From Pseudomonas sp. Irchel 3A7 (GTDB lineage: Bacteria; Pseudomonadota; Gammaproteobacteria; Pseudomonadales; Pseudomonadaceae): 64,000 nt of DNA. Shown piece by piece: positions 51,457 through 60,619 of the stretch. Within the stretch, counting starts at the first letter, position 1, and every line of letters begins with the position of its first letter. Under the pieces are notes generated by a model, which ran no database searches, had not been told where the DNA came from, and saw only the letters and a list, made by a program, of their open reading frames with translations. The translations under genes and the position numbers were made by a program. The stretch covers positions 123,163-187,162 of the forward strand of contig NZ_FYED01000017.1 of the NCBI RefSeq assembly GCF_900187565.1. The letters run 5' to 3'.

Positions 51457-52085
51457 TACGCATCGAACTTTAGAACTTCTAGTTGAAGAGCTGAAAGTTT
51501 AGAGATGCAACATGCGATCACATTCAACCCACGACTAAAGTTCTACAATACGGGGTCAACAGCTTTAAACCTGAAGACTATGCTTTATACCAGCCTGAAT
51601 GCATTCGGCGAATCTTTGGCCCATCGTTCCTCGAAATAATGGTGACCGAAAAGGGTCCGATTCTTATCGAATGGGCAGCGAGAATGATGGGGACTCAAGA
51701 ACTGACGACGATATCGAAAATATGCGGAGTTAACTGCATCAATCTTTGCGCGGCATGTTATGCAGACTCAACAGCCTTTTATTCAATGTTGCACGATGCT
51801 AAACGCGCACATTTACAATTTGAAGTCATCGCCATGATAAATTCCGTATCCGGCACCGTACACCATCGTCGATGGCTGGATGAGCTTTCTGCTCGACCGA
51901 GTTTTCAAAAAATGATCCGGGCTCCAAAAGTCGCTGACACCGTTGCGCCAACAATTAATATATTTACAAACTATGGCTTCATCTATTTAGCACACGAAGA
52001 CCCAACTGTAATTGATGATGACTATCTCTGGATTCGAGCAAAAGAATCGGAAAGAGGTGGGTTCTTCGATGTAACACCAACATAA
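51434..52085 (+). pseudogene. Decayed ATP-grasp carboxylate-amine ligase
   Basis: Three lesions are visible. (1) The likely start is ATC at 51434, giving IKYAAIVDTHRT, with GAGG 9 bases before, where an ATG would be expected. (2) This frame stops at TAG 51500; the sequence resumes one base over as RDATCDHIQPTTKVLQYGVN, indicating one inserted base. (3) The N-terminal SFKPEDY motif, about residue 45, is joined directly to FGPSFLEIMVTEKGPILIEW, the end of the ATP-grasp core, so the central ATP-binding part is missing. The open stretch from ATG 51639 is only the C-terminal part. Intact relatives join a carboxylate to an amino group, as in dipeptide ligases. The family call is by motif order. Confidence 0.6.
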
Positions 52086-52204
52086 CATTCAACACTCAAC
52101 CTAACTCAGTGTAATACCTCACAGACCCAGCCAGCAAACAGCCTCGACAACGCATCCAACTCTATTCACCCATCAAAAATAACCACCCCCATAAGTCCTG
52201 AACA

Positions 52205-53578
52205 ATGAAACTATTCAACACACTGAGCAGGTCAGTGGAACAATTCAAACCTATTACTGAGCTAAAGGTCGGCATCTACGCCTGTGGCCCTACGGTCTAC
52301 CACTATGCGCACATAGGAAATATGCGCACCTATATCTTTCAAGACATACTAACAAAGTCTTTTAGACATTTCGGTTACTGCGTGCAACACGTAATGAATA
52401 TTACCGATGTTGGTCACCTACAATCAGATGCCGATTCTGGGGACGACAAACTCATGTTAGGAGCTGCCCGTGAAAATAAGACACCTTTTGAAATAGCTCG
52501 TTTTTACGAAGATGAATTTTTCCGACATAGTCGTATGTTAGGTATCCGACGCCCTGACGTTGTTTGCCGGGCAACTGAACACATCAGCGACATAATCTCA
52601 ATGATTGAGCGACTTATCACAAAAGGAATCGCTTATCTAAGCGCTGGAAATGTTTACTTTAATGTCGAAAAATTCCCCAGTTATCACGAGCTCGGCCGAC
52701 TGAAACTCAAAGAACAACAAGCGACTGATAGAGTTGCTCACGATCCTTTAAAATGCAATCAGTCTGATTTCGCATTATGGTTCTCAACCTCCAAATACCC
52801 TAATCAGGTAATGAAGTGGGAGTCTCCATGGGGATCAGGATTTCCAGGCTGGCACATTGAGTGCTCAGCCATGGCCAGTAAAATTCTCGGAGAGCATGTA
52901 GACATCCATTGCGGTGGTGTAGACCATATCAGTGTGCACCACTCTAATGAAATTGCACAATCGGAATCCTGCTTTGGTCATCGCTGGGTCAACTACTGGT
53001 TTCACTGTGAGTTCCTCAATATTGATGCAGAAAAAATGTCAAAATCCAAGGGCGAGTTTCTCACAGTTGATACTTTAACCGCCAGGAACTATGACCCTTT
53101 AGCTTTTAGATATCTCGTTTTAGGTTCCCATTACAGGAGCCCAATGATGTTTACGTGGAAAGCTTTGGACTCTGCAACCACAGCGCTGCTAAAACTTCGA
53201 AATCGAGTCCTTGCCATTCAAAAAAAAGGTACCGTGAGCGGATCCACACATTCTCAGCACTACGATACTTACTTAGATAGATTCTTTGGACATCTAAAAA
53301 ACGATCTACACACGCCCAGCGCAATTGCAGAACTTTGGTCAGTTATTAAAGCTGACAAATTGAACGATGCAGAGCGAATTGACCTGTTAAGCGTATTCGA
53401 TAAAATTTTGGGCATTGGTCTATTCCAGAATGACTCCATTGATTCAAGCGAAGAGTACGCCCCACTAATTGCCGCAAGAAACGCGGCGCGCTCAGCAAAA
53501 AACTGGACTGAAGCAGACCGCATTAGAGACCTCCTACTGAAACAGGGGATACAAGTCAAAGACACGAAACACGACTGA
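52205..53578 (+). CDS. Cysteinyl-tRNA synthetase paralogue in the island operon
   Basis: This 457-residue full-length class I CysRS has HIGN (36-39, usually HIGH), KMSKS (277-281) and a complete zinc/cysteine site: Cys27, Cys220, His245 and Glu249, with Trp216 before Cys220. The spacing equals that of the E. coli enzyme. The C-terminal helical part with EADRIRDLLLKQGI, used for tRNA binding, is kept, unlike in the ligase MshC. So it can probably activate cysteine and perhaps charge tRNA. It may be a resistant copy of a toxin target, or supply Cys-AMP or Cys-tRNA to the pathway. There is no clear ribosome site. The 52086-52204 gap holds nothing I recognise. Confidence 0.88.
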   Translation: MKLFNTLSRSVEQFKPITELKVGIYACGPTVYHYAHIGNMRTYIFQDILTKSFRHFGYCVQHVMNITDVGHLQSDADSGDDKLMLGAARENKTPFEIARFYEDEFFRHSRMLGIRRPDVVCRATEHISDIISMIERLITKGIAYLSAGNVYFNVEKFPSYHELGRLKLKEQQATDRVAHDPLKCNQSDFALWFSTSKYPNQVMKWESPWGSGFPGWHIECSAMASKILGEHVDIHCGGVDHISVHHSNEIAQSESCFGHRWVNYWFHCEFLNIDAEKMSKSKGEFLTVDTLTARNYDPLAFRYLVLGSHYRSPMMFTWKALDSATTALLKLRNRVLAIQKKGTVSGSTHSQHYDTYLDRFFGHLKNDLHTPSAIAELWSVIKADKLNDAERIDLLSVFDKILGIGLFQNDSIDSSEEYAPLIAARNAARSAKNWTEADRIRDLLLKQGIQVKDTKHD

Positions 53579-53628
53579 GCACTTAGCGTACTGACAGGTA
53601 GATCCAAACATTTAGGAGTGTGTATACA

Positions 53629-54879
53629 TTGGACATAAACTGCATCCGGCAACAATTCTCGGTTTTTTCCGACATAAACCTAAAGAATTCTATTTTTCTA
53701 GATGGTGCTGCGGGAACCCAAATGTGCACACGCTCTGTGGATGCCAGCGTTAAAGCCTGTATCAATCACAATGCCAATTTGGGAGGTCTTTTTATGACCT
53801 CCTCAAGAGCCGGGACTGAAATAGAAGAGGCACGAAAAGCCTCTGCGCACTTCTTCAACGCATATGAGACCGAGGAGATTATTTTTGGTCAAAACATGAC
53901 GACGCTCACTTATAACATATCGCGATGCCTGGGACGCAGCCTGAAGCCGGGAGACGAAATAGTTCTTACTCAATCAGATCATGAATCCAATATTTCACCA
54001 TGGCTAGAGCTGGCCAATGATTCCGGACTTATTGTAAAGTGGCTACCTTTTAATCTTTGCACTTACGGTTTTGATGCCAGTATTGCGACCTCTATTATTA
54101 ATGACCGCACCAAAATTGTTGCCTTGAATTACGCCAACAATGTAACCGGAACAATCAACGACATTGCACAAGTATCCACAATAGCCAAAAAATTTGGTGC
54201 ACTTGTTTATGTTGATGCCGTTCATTTTGCCCCACACGGCATTTTAGACGTTCAGTCCCTGGGCTGCGATTTCGTTGTTTGCTCATCTCACAAGCTTTAC
54301 GGACCTCATCAAGGCATCCTATGGGGACGTCTGGATCTACTAGAATCTCTACTGCCCTACAAACTCCGCCCTACTATTAACAAGCCTCCATATAAATTTG
54401 AAACCGGCACAAAAAATAGAGAAGCAATCGCTGGACTTTTTGGCGCAATTGAACACCTGAAGTGGATAGGCAAGGAATTCGGCGGATGCGCCAAGCATTC
54501 CGGAGTACGTGAGCAGATAGTCGCCGGAATGACATCAATCATTAAACATGAAACTTGCCTTCTAAAAAAAACCATCAAAGGCTTACAGGCCATGGAATTC
54601 GTTACAATCCATGGGTATACCGCCCCTTCAACGCTCCATCTAAGAACACCAACGATTTCCTTCACCGTACATTCAGTGCGCAGTGAACTCATTGCTCTAC
54701 AACTGGCGAAAAAGGGCATTTTTTTATGGCATGGCAATAACTTCAGCCCGGAAACCATCAAACAATTGAAGCTTGATGATCAAGACGGCGTGATCCGAGT
54801 AAGCATTTCCCAATATACGTCAGAAGAAGATATAGAGCGATTTCTCTCAGCAATGTACACACTTCGCCCGAACACCTGA
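53629..54879 (+). CDS. Class V PLP enzyme, cysteine desulfurase-like
   Basis: This 416-residue fold-type I PLP protein resembles the TIGR01976-type cysteine desulfurase-like family (HKLYGPHQGILWGR, then FETGTKNREAIAGLFGA). The internal lysine is in SSHKLYGPH (Lys222 from this start), the aspartate in VYVDAVHFAP and the stacking histidine in TQSDHESNIS. I see no classical desulfurase cysteine loop. Relatives include the C-S lyase EgtE, so sulfur removal or C-S cleavage is possible. Start: TTG 53629 lies 10 bases after AGGAG, whereas GTG 53620 almost touches it. It closes the operon 45 bases from the end of hrpB. Confidence 0.82.
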   Translation: MDINCIRQQFSVFSDINLKNSIFLDGAAGTQMCTRSVDASVKACINHNANLGGLFMTSSRAGTEIEEARKASAHFFNAYETEEIIFGQNMTTLTYNISRCLGRSLKPGDEIVLTQSDHESNISPWLELANDSGLIVKWLPFNLCTYGFDASIATSIINDRTKIVALNYANNVTGTINDIAQVSTIAKKFGALVYVDAVHFAPHGILDVQSLGCDFVVCSSHKLYGPHQGILWGRLDLLESLLPYKLRPTINKPPYKFETGTKNREAIAGLFGAIEHLKWIGKEFGGCAKHSGVREQIVAGMTSIIKHETCLLKKTIKGLQAMEFVTIHGYTAPSTLHLRTPTISFTVHSVRSELIALQLAKKGIFLWHGNNFSPETIKQLKLDDQDGVIRVSISQYTSEEDIERFLSAMYTLRPNT

Positions 54880-54924
54880 GTTAAAGGTAATGCCTCACAC
54901 CACAAGTGAGTCATTCCTCCCTGA

Positions 54925-57441
54925 TCACTTACGCGGCTTGATGCGTGCAGTGGCCTCAGCCACCAACGGGTCATCCGGCCAATAGTGTTTCGGGTAGCGC
55001 CCCTTCAAATCTTTCTTCACCTCGGCGTAAGTGCTGCGCCAGAAGTTCGCCAGGTCCTGGGTCACCTGCACCGGTCTGCGCGCCGGGGACAGCAAGTGCA
55101 ACTTCACCACTTGCCGGCCACCGGCGATGCGCGGGGTTTGCGCCAGGCCAAACAGTTCCTGTAACCGCACCGCCAGGATCGGCGGCTGCTCGCTGTAATC
55201 CAGACGAATCGACGACCCCGAGGGCACGCTCAAGTGATGTGGCGCCAGTTCATCGAGCCGTTGCGGCAGCGGCCACGGCAGCAGGTTGTGAACGATGCTC
55301 GACAGGTCGAGATTGGCGAAGTGACTGAGCCGCGAAACTTTGCCCAGGTACGGCATCAGCCAGTGTTCGAGGCTTTTGAGCAGTGCGGCGTCGCTGACAT
55401 CCGGCCATTCGCTTTCAGCCTTGCTGGCCAAATCCAACTGGCGCAGCAACGCGACCCGCGCTTGCCACTGTCGCAGTTCCGGGGTCCACGGCAACAGCTC
55501 CAGGCCTTTGCGCCGCACCAGATTCACCAGTGCCTGGCTGCGGGCGGTTTCGTCGAGCCCGGTCAGGGGTTCACGGCTGAGGATCAACTCACCGACCTTG
55601 CGTTGGCGTTCGGCGCGCAACACGCCTTCGCGTTCGTCCCAATCCAGTTGATCGACGCAGCGCACCTGCTCGGCCAGCACCGAATCGAACAATTCAGGAT
55701 CGAAATCCGCCGCCAGGTAAATCCGCTCTTCACGTTGACCCTGTCGGCTGCCGAGGTCGGCGATGACCAGCCACGGTTGCTTCATCAGGCTGTCCGCTTC
55801 GGCGAACAGCGCGGCGCGGCCGTTGGCCAGTCGATATTCGGCGCCCCCGGCCCGGCGTTGCTGGGCCACGCGATCCGGATAGGCCAGCGCCAATAGCGCG
55901 CCGAGCCAGCGCGGATGGTCGGGATCGCTGACCGGCTCCGACGCCTTGCCGCGCAGATAACCGCGATACTGTCGCGCCAGTTGCCGGGCACGTTGTACAC
56001 CGCCCTGAGCGCCACGTGCCGCCCGCTCTTCGCCGGACACCAGCGTCAGTCGACTGTGCAGATCCGCCCCGGCGCCGCGCAGGATGTCCCGCTCGCCGAG
56101 CAGCGCCGCGACGTCGCAGGCCATGTCCGCCAGCCCCAGCGCCTGCCCGCGCAACAGCAAATGGGCGATGCGCGGATGGGCCGGCAATTCCGCCATGGCC
56201 TGACCATGACGGGTCAACGCTTCGCCTTCCAGGGCGCCCAGGCGTTCGAGCAGATCCTGCGCCTGTGCATAGGCTGCGGCTGGTGGCACGTCGAGCCAGA
56301 CCAACTGTCCCGGCGCTACGCCCCAACGGCCGAGTTGCAACGCCAGCCCGGCAAGGTCGGCAGAGAGAATTTCCGCACTGCCGTAGGCCGCCAGTTGTTC
56401 GTGCTGATCCTGCGACCACAGGCGATAACACACGCCCGGCTCCAGTCGCCCGGCGCGGCCCGCGCGTTGCGTGGCGCTGGCCTTGGAAATGCGTTGTGTG
56501 TCGAGGCGGGTCATACCGCTGCCGGGATCGAAACGCGGCACCCGCGCCAGCCCGGCATCGATCACCACGCGAACACCGTTAATGGTCAGGCTGGTCTCGG
56601 CGATGTTGGTCGCCAGCACCACTTTGCGTTTGCCTTCGGGTGCCGGATCGATCGCCGCACGCTGCGCCGACAGGTCCAGTTCGCCATGCAGCGGGCAGAG
56701 CAAAATCTGCGTGTTCTCACCCAGCGCGTCGGTCAATTGTTGATGAACGCGACGGATTTCCGCCTGCCCGGGCAGGAACACCAGAACGCTGCCGGTTTCA
56801 TCGTTCAAGGCTTCGAGAATGGTTTGTACCAACCGTGGCTCGATGAATTCACCGGCCTGGAACGGCCGACCCCAGCGCATCGCCACCGGGTACATGCGGC
56901 CTTCGCTGCGCAGGATCGGCGCATCGTCAAGCAACCCGGCCAGGCGCTCGCCCTCCAGAGTGGCGGACATCAACAGGATTTTCAGCGGCTGGTCATCACG
57001 GAACAGCTCCCGGCCATTGAGGCTCAGGGCCAAGGCCAGATCGGCGTCGAGGCTGCGTTCGTGGAATTCGTCAAAGATCAGCAGGCCTACGCCTTCCAAC
57101 GCCGGATCGTCCTGCAAACGCCGGGTGAGGATGCCCTCGGTGACCACTTCGATACGGGTGTTGGGGCCAACCTTGCTGTCGAGCCGAATGCGATAACCCA
57201 CGGTCTCGCCGACCTTCTCCCCCAGTTCACTGGCCAGCCATTCCGCCGCCGCCCGCGCCGCCAGACGGCGCGGTTCAAGCATCAGGATGGTCTGCCCGGA
57301 CAGCCATGGCTCATCGAGCAAGGCCAGGGGCACCCGGGTGGTTTTACCGGCGCCGGGCGGTGCTTCGAGCACGGCTTCGTGGCGTGTAGCGAGGGCTTCA
57401 CGCAGGGCGGGTAAAACTTCATCAATCGGCAAAGAAATCAT
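54925..57441 (-). CDS. hrpB: ATP-dependent RNA helicase HrpB
   Basis: This 838-residue DEAH-box helicase has motifs APPGAGKTTRVPLALL (Walker A), EPRRLAARAAA, FDEFHERSLDADLAL (DEFH box), LMSATLEGERL, and in domain 2 LATNIAETSLTINGV and QRAGRAGRLEPG. The C-terminal HrpB-specific domain ends with KHYWPDDP and a basic tail. The family acts in mRNA processing; in other bacteria it influences biofilm and virulence traits. ATG 57441 (MISLPIDEVLP) is the conserved start. Its 3' end marks the right edge of the A+T-rich island. Confidence 0.93.
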   Translation of the reverse strand: MISLPIDEVLPALREALATRHEAVLEAPPGAGKTTRVPLALLDEPWLSGQTILMLEPRRLAARAAAEWLASELGEKVGETVGYRIRLDSKVGPNTRIEVVTEGILTRRLQDDPALEGVGLLIFDEFHERSLDADLALALSLNGRELFRDDQPLKILLMSATLEGERLAGLLDDAPILRSEGRMYPVAMRWGRPFQAGEFIEPRLVQTILEALNDETGSVLVFLPGQAEIRRVHQQLTDALGENTQILLCPLHGELDLSAQRAAIDPAPEGKRKVVLATNIAETSLTINGVRVVIDAGLARVPRFDPGSGMTRLDTQRISKASATQRAGRAGRLEPGVCYRLWSQDQHEQLAAYGSAEILSADLAGLALQLGRWGVAPGQLVWLDVPPAAAYAQAQDLLERLGALEGEALTRHGQAMAELPAHPRIAHLLLRGQALGLADMACDVAALLGERDILRGAGADLHSRLTLVSGEERAARGAQGGVQRARQLARQYRGYLRGKASEPVSDPDHPRWLGALLALAYPDRVAQQRRAGGAEYRLANGRAALFAEADSLMKQPWLVIADLGSRQGQREERIYLAADFDPELFDSVLAEQVRCVDQLDWDEREGVLRAERQRKVGELILSREPLTGLDETARSQALVNLVRRKGLELLPWTPELRQWQARVALLRQLDLASKAESEWPDVSDAALLKSLEHWLMPYLGKVSRLSHFANLDLSSIVHNLLPWPLPQRLDELAPHHLSVPSGSSIRLDYSEQPPILAVRLQELFGLAQTPRIAGGRQVVKLHLLSPARRPVQVTQDLANFWRSTYAEVKKDLKGRYPKHYWPDDPLVAEATARIKPRK

Positions 57442-57451
57442 GCTGGCTCCC

Positions 57452-57708
57452 CAGGGCGTGCCCACAGTAAATTGCGAGTCGCGTTGAAGCTGTGGGCGTG
57501 CCAGGCAAGGCGCGGGGCGCAGGTAAGGGTCGTTTCCTTGCCAAGTCCCGCAACGCAGCATGGCGCGTCCACAGCTTCAGCCCGGAGGGCCGAACCCCGA
57601 TAACATTCATCAGCCGTGACGCGTTGTCGATCTGAAAAAAACAACATCAATCCTCAACAATCCCAGTGGGGGTGAGACGCGGCCGAAATTTACTGTGGGC
57701 ACGCCCTG
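57452..57708. mobile_element. MITE-like element with 22-base perfect inverted ends
   Basis: CAGGGCGTGCCCACAGTAAA plus TT (57452-57473) recurs exactly inverted at 57687-57708. Inside are a nested 11-base inverted repeat (TGAAGCTGTGG at 57485, CCACAGCTTCA at 57569) and a GGCAAGG/CCTTGCC pair, so it can fold as a multi-arm cruciform. It encodes no protein I can support. No target duplication is evident. It lies between hrpB and the lipoprotein gene. Confidence 0.55.
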
Positions 57709-57802
57709 CCGGGCCGAGTATAACGGCGAACTGCCGGGCGTTCGTCAGGGTCTTAATTCATACCGACGACGTTTCGTATTGAGATTACTCAGGAGATTTC
57801 CT

Positions 57803-58222
57803 ATGCGTGTTCCCTTTCGCCTGATTGGCGGTGTATTGATCGCGACCCTGCTGACCCAGGTCACCGCGTGCGGTTCGATTTTCTACCCGGATCGCCGCGG
57901 CCAGATCGACGGCAAGATTGACCCGGCCATTGCCGTGCTCGATGCCGTGGGCCTGTTGTTCTACATCATCCCCGGCCTGATCGCGTTTGCCGTGGACTTC
58001 GCCACCGGCGCGATTTACTACGCGCCGGGCGAGACCGCCCAAGTGGCGCCGGAAAAACTCAAGGAAGCCATCGGTGCCGACGGCAAGGTCGATAACCTCA
58101 AGTTGCAGACTATTCTGGAGCGTGAAACGGGTCGCCGCTTCCCGCTGGACGATCCACGCCTGATCCAGCACAAGGGCAGCACCCAGCAACTGGCCCTTTT
58201 GGGCCTGCAACCGGCCGCGTAA
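57803..58222 (+). CDS. Small lipoprotein of unknown function
   Basis: This 139-residue product has a lipoprotein signal (lipobox QVTAC-GS, cysteine near residue 23). The following segment, with IFYPDRRGQIDGKIDPAI, is followed by a hydrophobic helix (LLFYIIPGLIAFAVDFATG, about 52-70) and then a soluble tail. It resembles a family of pseudomonad lipoproteins of unknown function. ATG 57803 has AGGAG 8 bases upstream; the longer frame from 57695 overlaps the MITE-like element. It is followed by the metal exporter gene after 23 bases. Confidence 0.85.
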   Translation: MRVPFRLIGGVLIATLLTQVTACGSIFYPDRRGQIDGKIDPAIAVLDAVGLLFYIIPGLIAFAVDFATGAIYYAPGETAQVAPEKLKEAIGADGKVDNLKLQTILERETGRRFPLDDPRLIQHKGSTQQLALLGLQPAA

Positions 58223-58245
58223 GCGCTCAAGGAAACGCCGCACTC

Positions 58246-59151
58246 ATGATCTCCAGCTCCGAACACGCCCGCCTGCTGCGGCTGGCGACCCGTGCCTCGG
58301 TGGCGGTGGCCTGTACGCTGATCATCGCCAAGGCCATCGCCTGGTGGTTGAGTGGTTCGGTGAGCATGCTCGCCGGGTTGACCGACTCGGCACTCGATGG
58401 CGTGACATCGCTGCTCAACCTGCTGGCCGTGCATTACGCCCTGCGTCCTGCCGATGACGATCATCGCTACGGCCATGGCAAGGCGGAATCACTGGCCGGC
58501 ATGGCCCAGGCCCTGTTCATTGGCGGCAGTGCGGTGCTGATTGCGTTGCAGGCATTCGACCGGCTCAAGCATCCGGAGCCGGTGGACGCGCCGTGGATCA
58601 GCACCGGGGTAATTGTGTTCTCGCTGGGCCTGACCCTGGCACTGCTGATGTTGCAGCATCGGGTGGTCAAGGCCACCGGCTCCAACGCGGTGCGCGCCGA
58701 CTCTCTGCATTACCGCTCGGACTTGTTGCTCAATGGCAGTATTTTGGTGGCACTGGTCCTGGCCGGGGTTGGCTGGCATCAGGTCGATGCCTGGTTCGGC
58801 CTCGGGATCGCCGCCTACATTTTCTGGAGTGCGACTCGGATCGCCCGGGAAAGCTTCGCGGTGCTGATGGATGAAGAACTGCCACCGGATGTCAGCCAGC
58901 ATATGCTGGAGCTGGCCTGCAGCGTGCCGGGCGTTTTAGGCGCCCATGACTTGCGCACGCGGATTTCCGGCAACCAGTGGTTCGTGCAACTGCACTTGGA
59001 ATTGCCGGGGGAGCTGACGCTGTCGGTCGCCCACGGCATCAGCGATCAAGCCGCCGATGCGATCCACGCCGCCTATCCGCGGGCCGAAGTGCTGGTGCAC
59101 GCCGACCCGCAGGAAGTGGTGAAAGCCGCCCGGGCTCAGAAACTCACTTGA
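58246..59151 (+). CDS. fieF: Cation diffusion facilitator, FieF type
   Basis: This 301-residue CDF exporter moves Zn(II), Fe(II) or related cations out of the cytoplasm against protons. Six membrane helices are visible. The transport site shows LTDSALDGVTSLL (two Asp in helix 2, about 45-49) and HYRSDLLLN (His and Asp in helix 5). The C-terminal cytoplasmic domain has DLRTRISGNQWFVQLHLELPG and a late HADP with histidine. It overlaps the convergent DUF6515-type gene by 16 bases. Confidence 0.9.
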   Translation: MISSSEHARLLRLATRASVAVACTLIIAKAIAWWLSGSVSMLAGLTDSALDGVTSLLNLLAVHYALRPADDDHRYGHGKAESLAGMAQALFIGGSAVLIALQAFDRLKHPEPVDAPWISTGVIVFSLGLTLALLMLQHRVVKATGSNAVRADSLHYRSDLLLNGSILVALVLAGVGWHQVDAWFGLGIAAYIFWSATRIARESFAVLMDEELPPDVSQHMLELACSVPGVLGAHDLRTRISGNQWFVQLHLELPGELTLSVAHGISDQAADAIHAAYPRAEVLVHADPQEVVKAARAQKLT

Positions 59152-60182
59152 TAGCCGCGACTGCTCAGGCAATTGCCCTGTGCCTGGCGGTAGGTTTGCA
59201 CCACTGACGGGGCGGGTTGATAGGTCGCGGTTCGCGGATCGAAGCCACTCTGCTGCACCGCGTATTGATAGCACTCGTAACCGTCCTGATTGACCTGCTC
59301 CTGCGACTGGCCGCTGGCAGGGTATGCCACCACGTCGTAACCGTTGCTGACCGGTTGCGGCTGCACGGTGTTCATGGGTGGCTCGACCACGACGTAATCC
59401 TGGGTGCTGTCCTGCCAGGCGTAATACGACCCGGCGGCAAGGAACAGCACCGACCCACCGATCAAGACTTGCTCGGCGTAGTCAGGCAGATAGCGGACCC
59501 GGATCCCGCGCGGCGGCTCGACCACCACATAGCGCGGGCCCAACGGGCGATACCAATAGCCACCGGAATAGTAGTAATCCATGCCACGGTATGGCACGCG
59601 ATAGTCGCGATCCGGGAAGCGGTCGATCACATGACCGGGCCGATACTGCGGGCCGGGGCCCCAACCGTTGCTGCGCCCAGGCCCCCGAGAGTCATTGGAC
59701 GGTGCGCCTATATAGCCGTTCCAGTGCTGGTTGGGATCATTGCGCCGCGGCTGGTCCTGGTAGTAACCACGCCGTGGCTGTTGAGTCTGTTGCACGGTGT
59801 CGGGCCGACCCTGGATGGGTAAATCGTTAGCCGGCAGTTGCGGCGGTGGCGGTGGTGGCCGAACCGGGTTGTTGAAGTCGGGCTGCGGACGGCTCTGCCA
59901 TTGGCCGCCATTCTGATTCTGTGCGTTGTTTTGATGATCGTCGCGCTCGAACTGGCGACTGTTGTCGCCTCGAATGATGTCGTTGTTCTGCTGGCGTGGC
60001 TGATTGTTGCCACCACGGCCCTGACTATTGTCGCCCTGATGGCCACCGTCCCCGTGCTGCCCACCCTCGGCCCCCCGGTTCTGCGGCTCATCGGCTTGCG
60101 ATTGCGATTGCGCAGCGACACTGACCTCAACACCGATAATCAGCAAACCAACACCGGCCAAACGCCAGATGCGCGACTTCAT
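59136..60182 (-). CDS. DUF6515-type exported Gln/Pro-rich protein
   Basis: This 348-residue protein starts at ATG 60182 (AGGAAAA before it), giving MKSRIWRLAGVGLLIIG and a signal peptide cut near residue 25. A long low-complexity part rich in Asn, Gln, Gly and Pro (about 30-150, with a PPPPPP run) leads to a conserved C-terminal domain: YYYSGGYWYRPLGPRYVVV, one hydrophobic helix and GYECYQYAVQQSGFDP. The family is envelope-associated with unknown role. A hairpin at 60308-60333 stands in its leader. Confidence 0.83.
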   Translation of the reverse strand: MKSRIWRLAGVGLLIIGVEVSVAAQSQSQADEPQNRGAEGGQHGDGGHQGDNSQGRGGNNQPRQQNNDIIRGDNSRQFERDDHQNNAQNQNGGQWQSRPQPDFNNPVRPPPPPPQLPANDLPIQGRPDTVQQTQQPRRGYYQDQPRRNDPNQHWNGYIGAPSNDSRGPGRSNGWGPGPQYRPGHVIDRFPDRDYRVPYRGMDYYYSGGYWYRPLGPRYVVVEPPRGIRVRYLPDYAEQVLIGGSVLFLAAGSYYAWQDSTQDYVVVEPPMNTVQPQPVSNGYDVVAYPASGQSQEQVNQDGYECYQYAVQQSGFDPRTATYQPAPSVVQTYRQAQGNCLSSRGYQVSF

Positions 60183-60307
60183 GCTTTTCCTCATTGCGGG
60201 TTAGGGCCTGTAGGTAAGACTGGCGATGCATTGGCCGGTTCTGCAACAGGTTATCAGTCGCGCAACTTATTTATTGAGGGTGGCCGATCAAATTCCAGGC
60301 AAAGAAA

Positions 60308-60333
60308 AAGGGGAGACCCGTCGGCCTCCCCTT
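60308..60333 (-). terminator. Terminator-like hairpin upstream of the DUF6515 gene
   Basis: A perfect 8-bp stem AAGGGGAG/CTCCCCTT is followed on the minus strand by TTTTTCTTT. It lies 126 bases before the DUF6515 start, so it would act either as an attenuator of that gene or as the end of a short minus-strand transcript. An 83-codon minus-strand frame at 60376-60627 precedes it, but overlaps the Lrp start and has no family match. I see no other gene in 60183-60619. Confidence 0.6.
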
Positions 60334-60619
60334 GAGAACTTCGTCCGTGCTCGACGCTTTTGACGTCGGCTCACCTCACGCCGTCTTCTGGACAGTGTGT
60401 AGCTCGGGGGCCGGCTCATCCCCTGTGGGAGTGGCGACCGCAGCTGGCCTGTTTGGGCGAGCCGCACTGGACTGTTTGTCCGAGCAGTGATTCTGGTGAT
60501 AAGAATAGGCTGGGAGCGCCGACAGAGGATTGCGAAGATTGCTCAAATAAACATCACTTGCGCAATTTTTAACCCTGGATAGATAATCCGCCGCAATAGA
60601 TACGACAAGGGACCGTTTG

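Noticed and set aside
51639..52085. 148-codon frame as an intact small gene
   Set aside because: It starts in the middle of an ATP-grasp motif and the upstream part of the same protein is readable in other frames, so it is a fragment.
55915..57414. Open frame of 499 codons on the plus strand
   Set aside because: Antisense to hrpB, which carries all DEAH helicase motifs.
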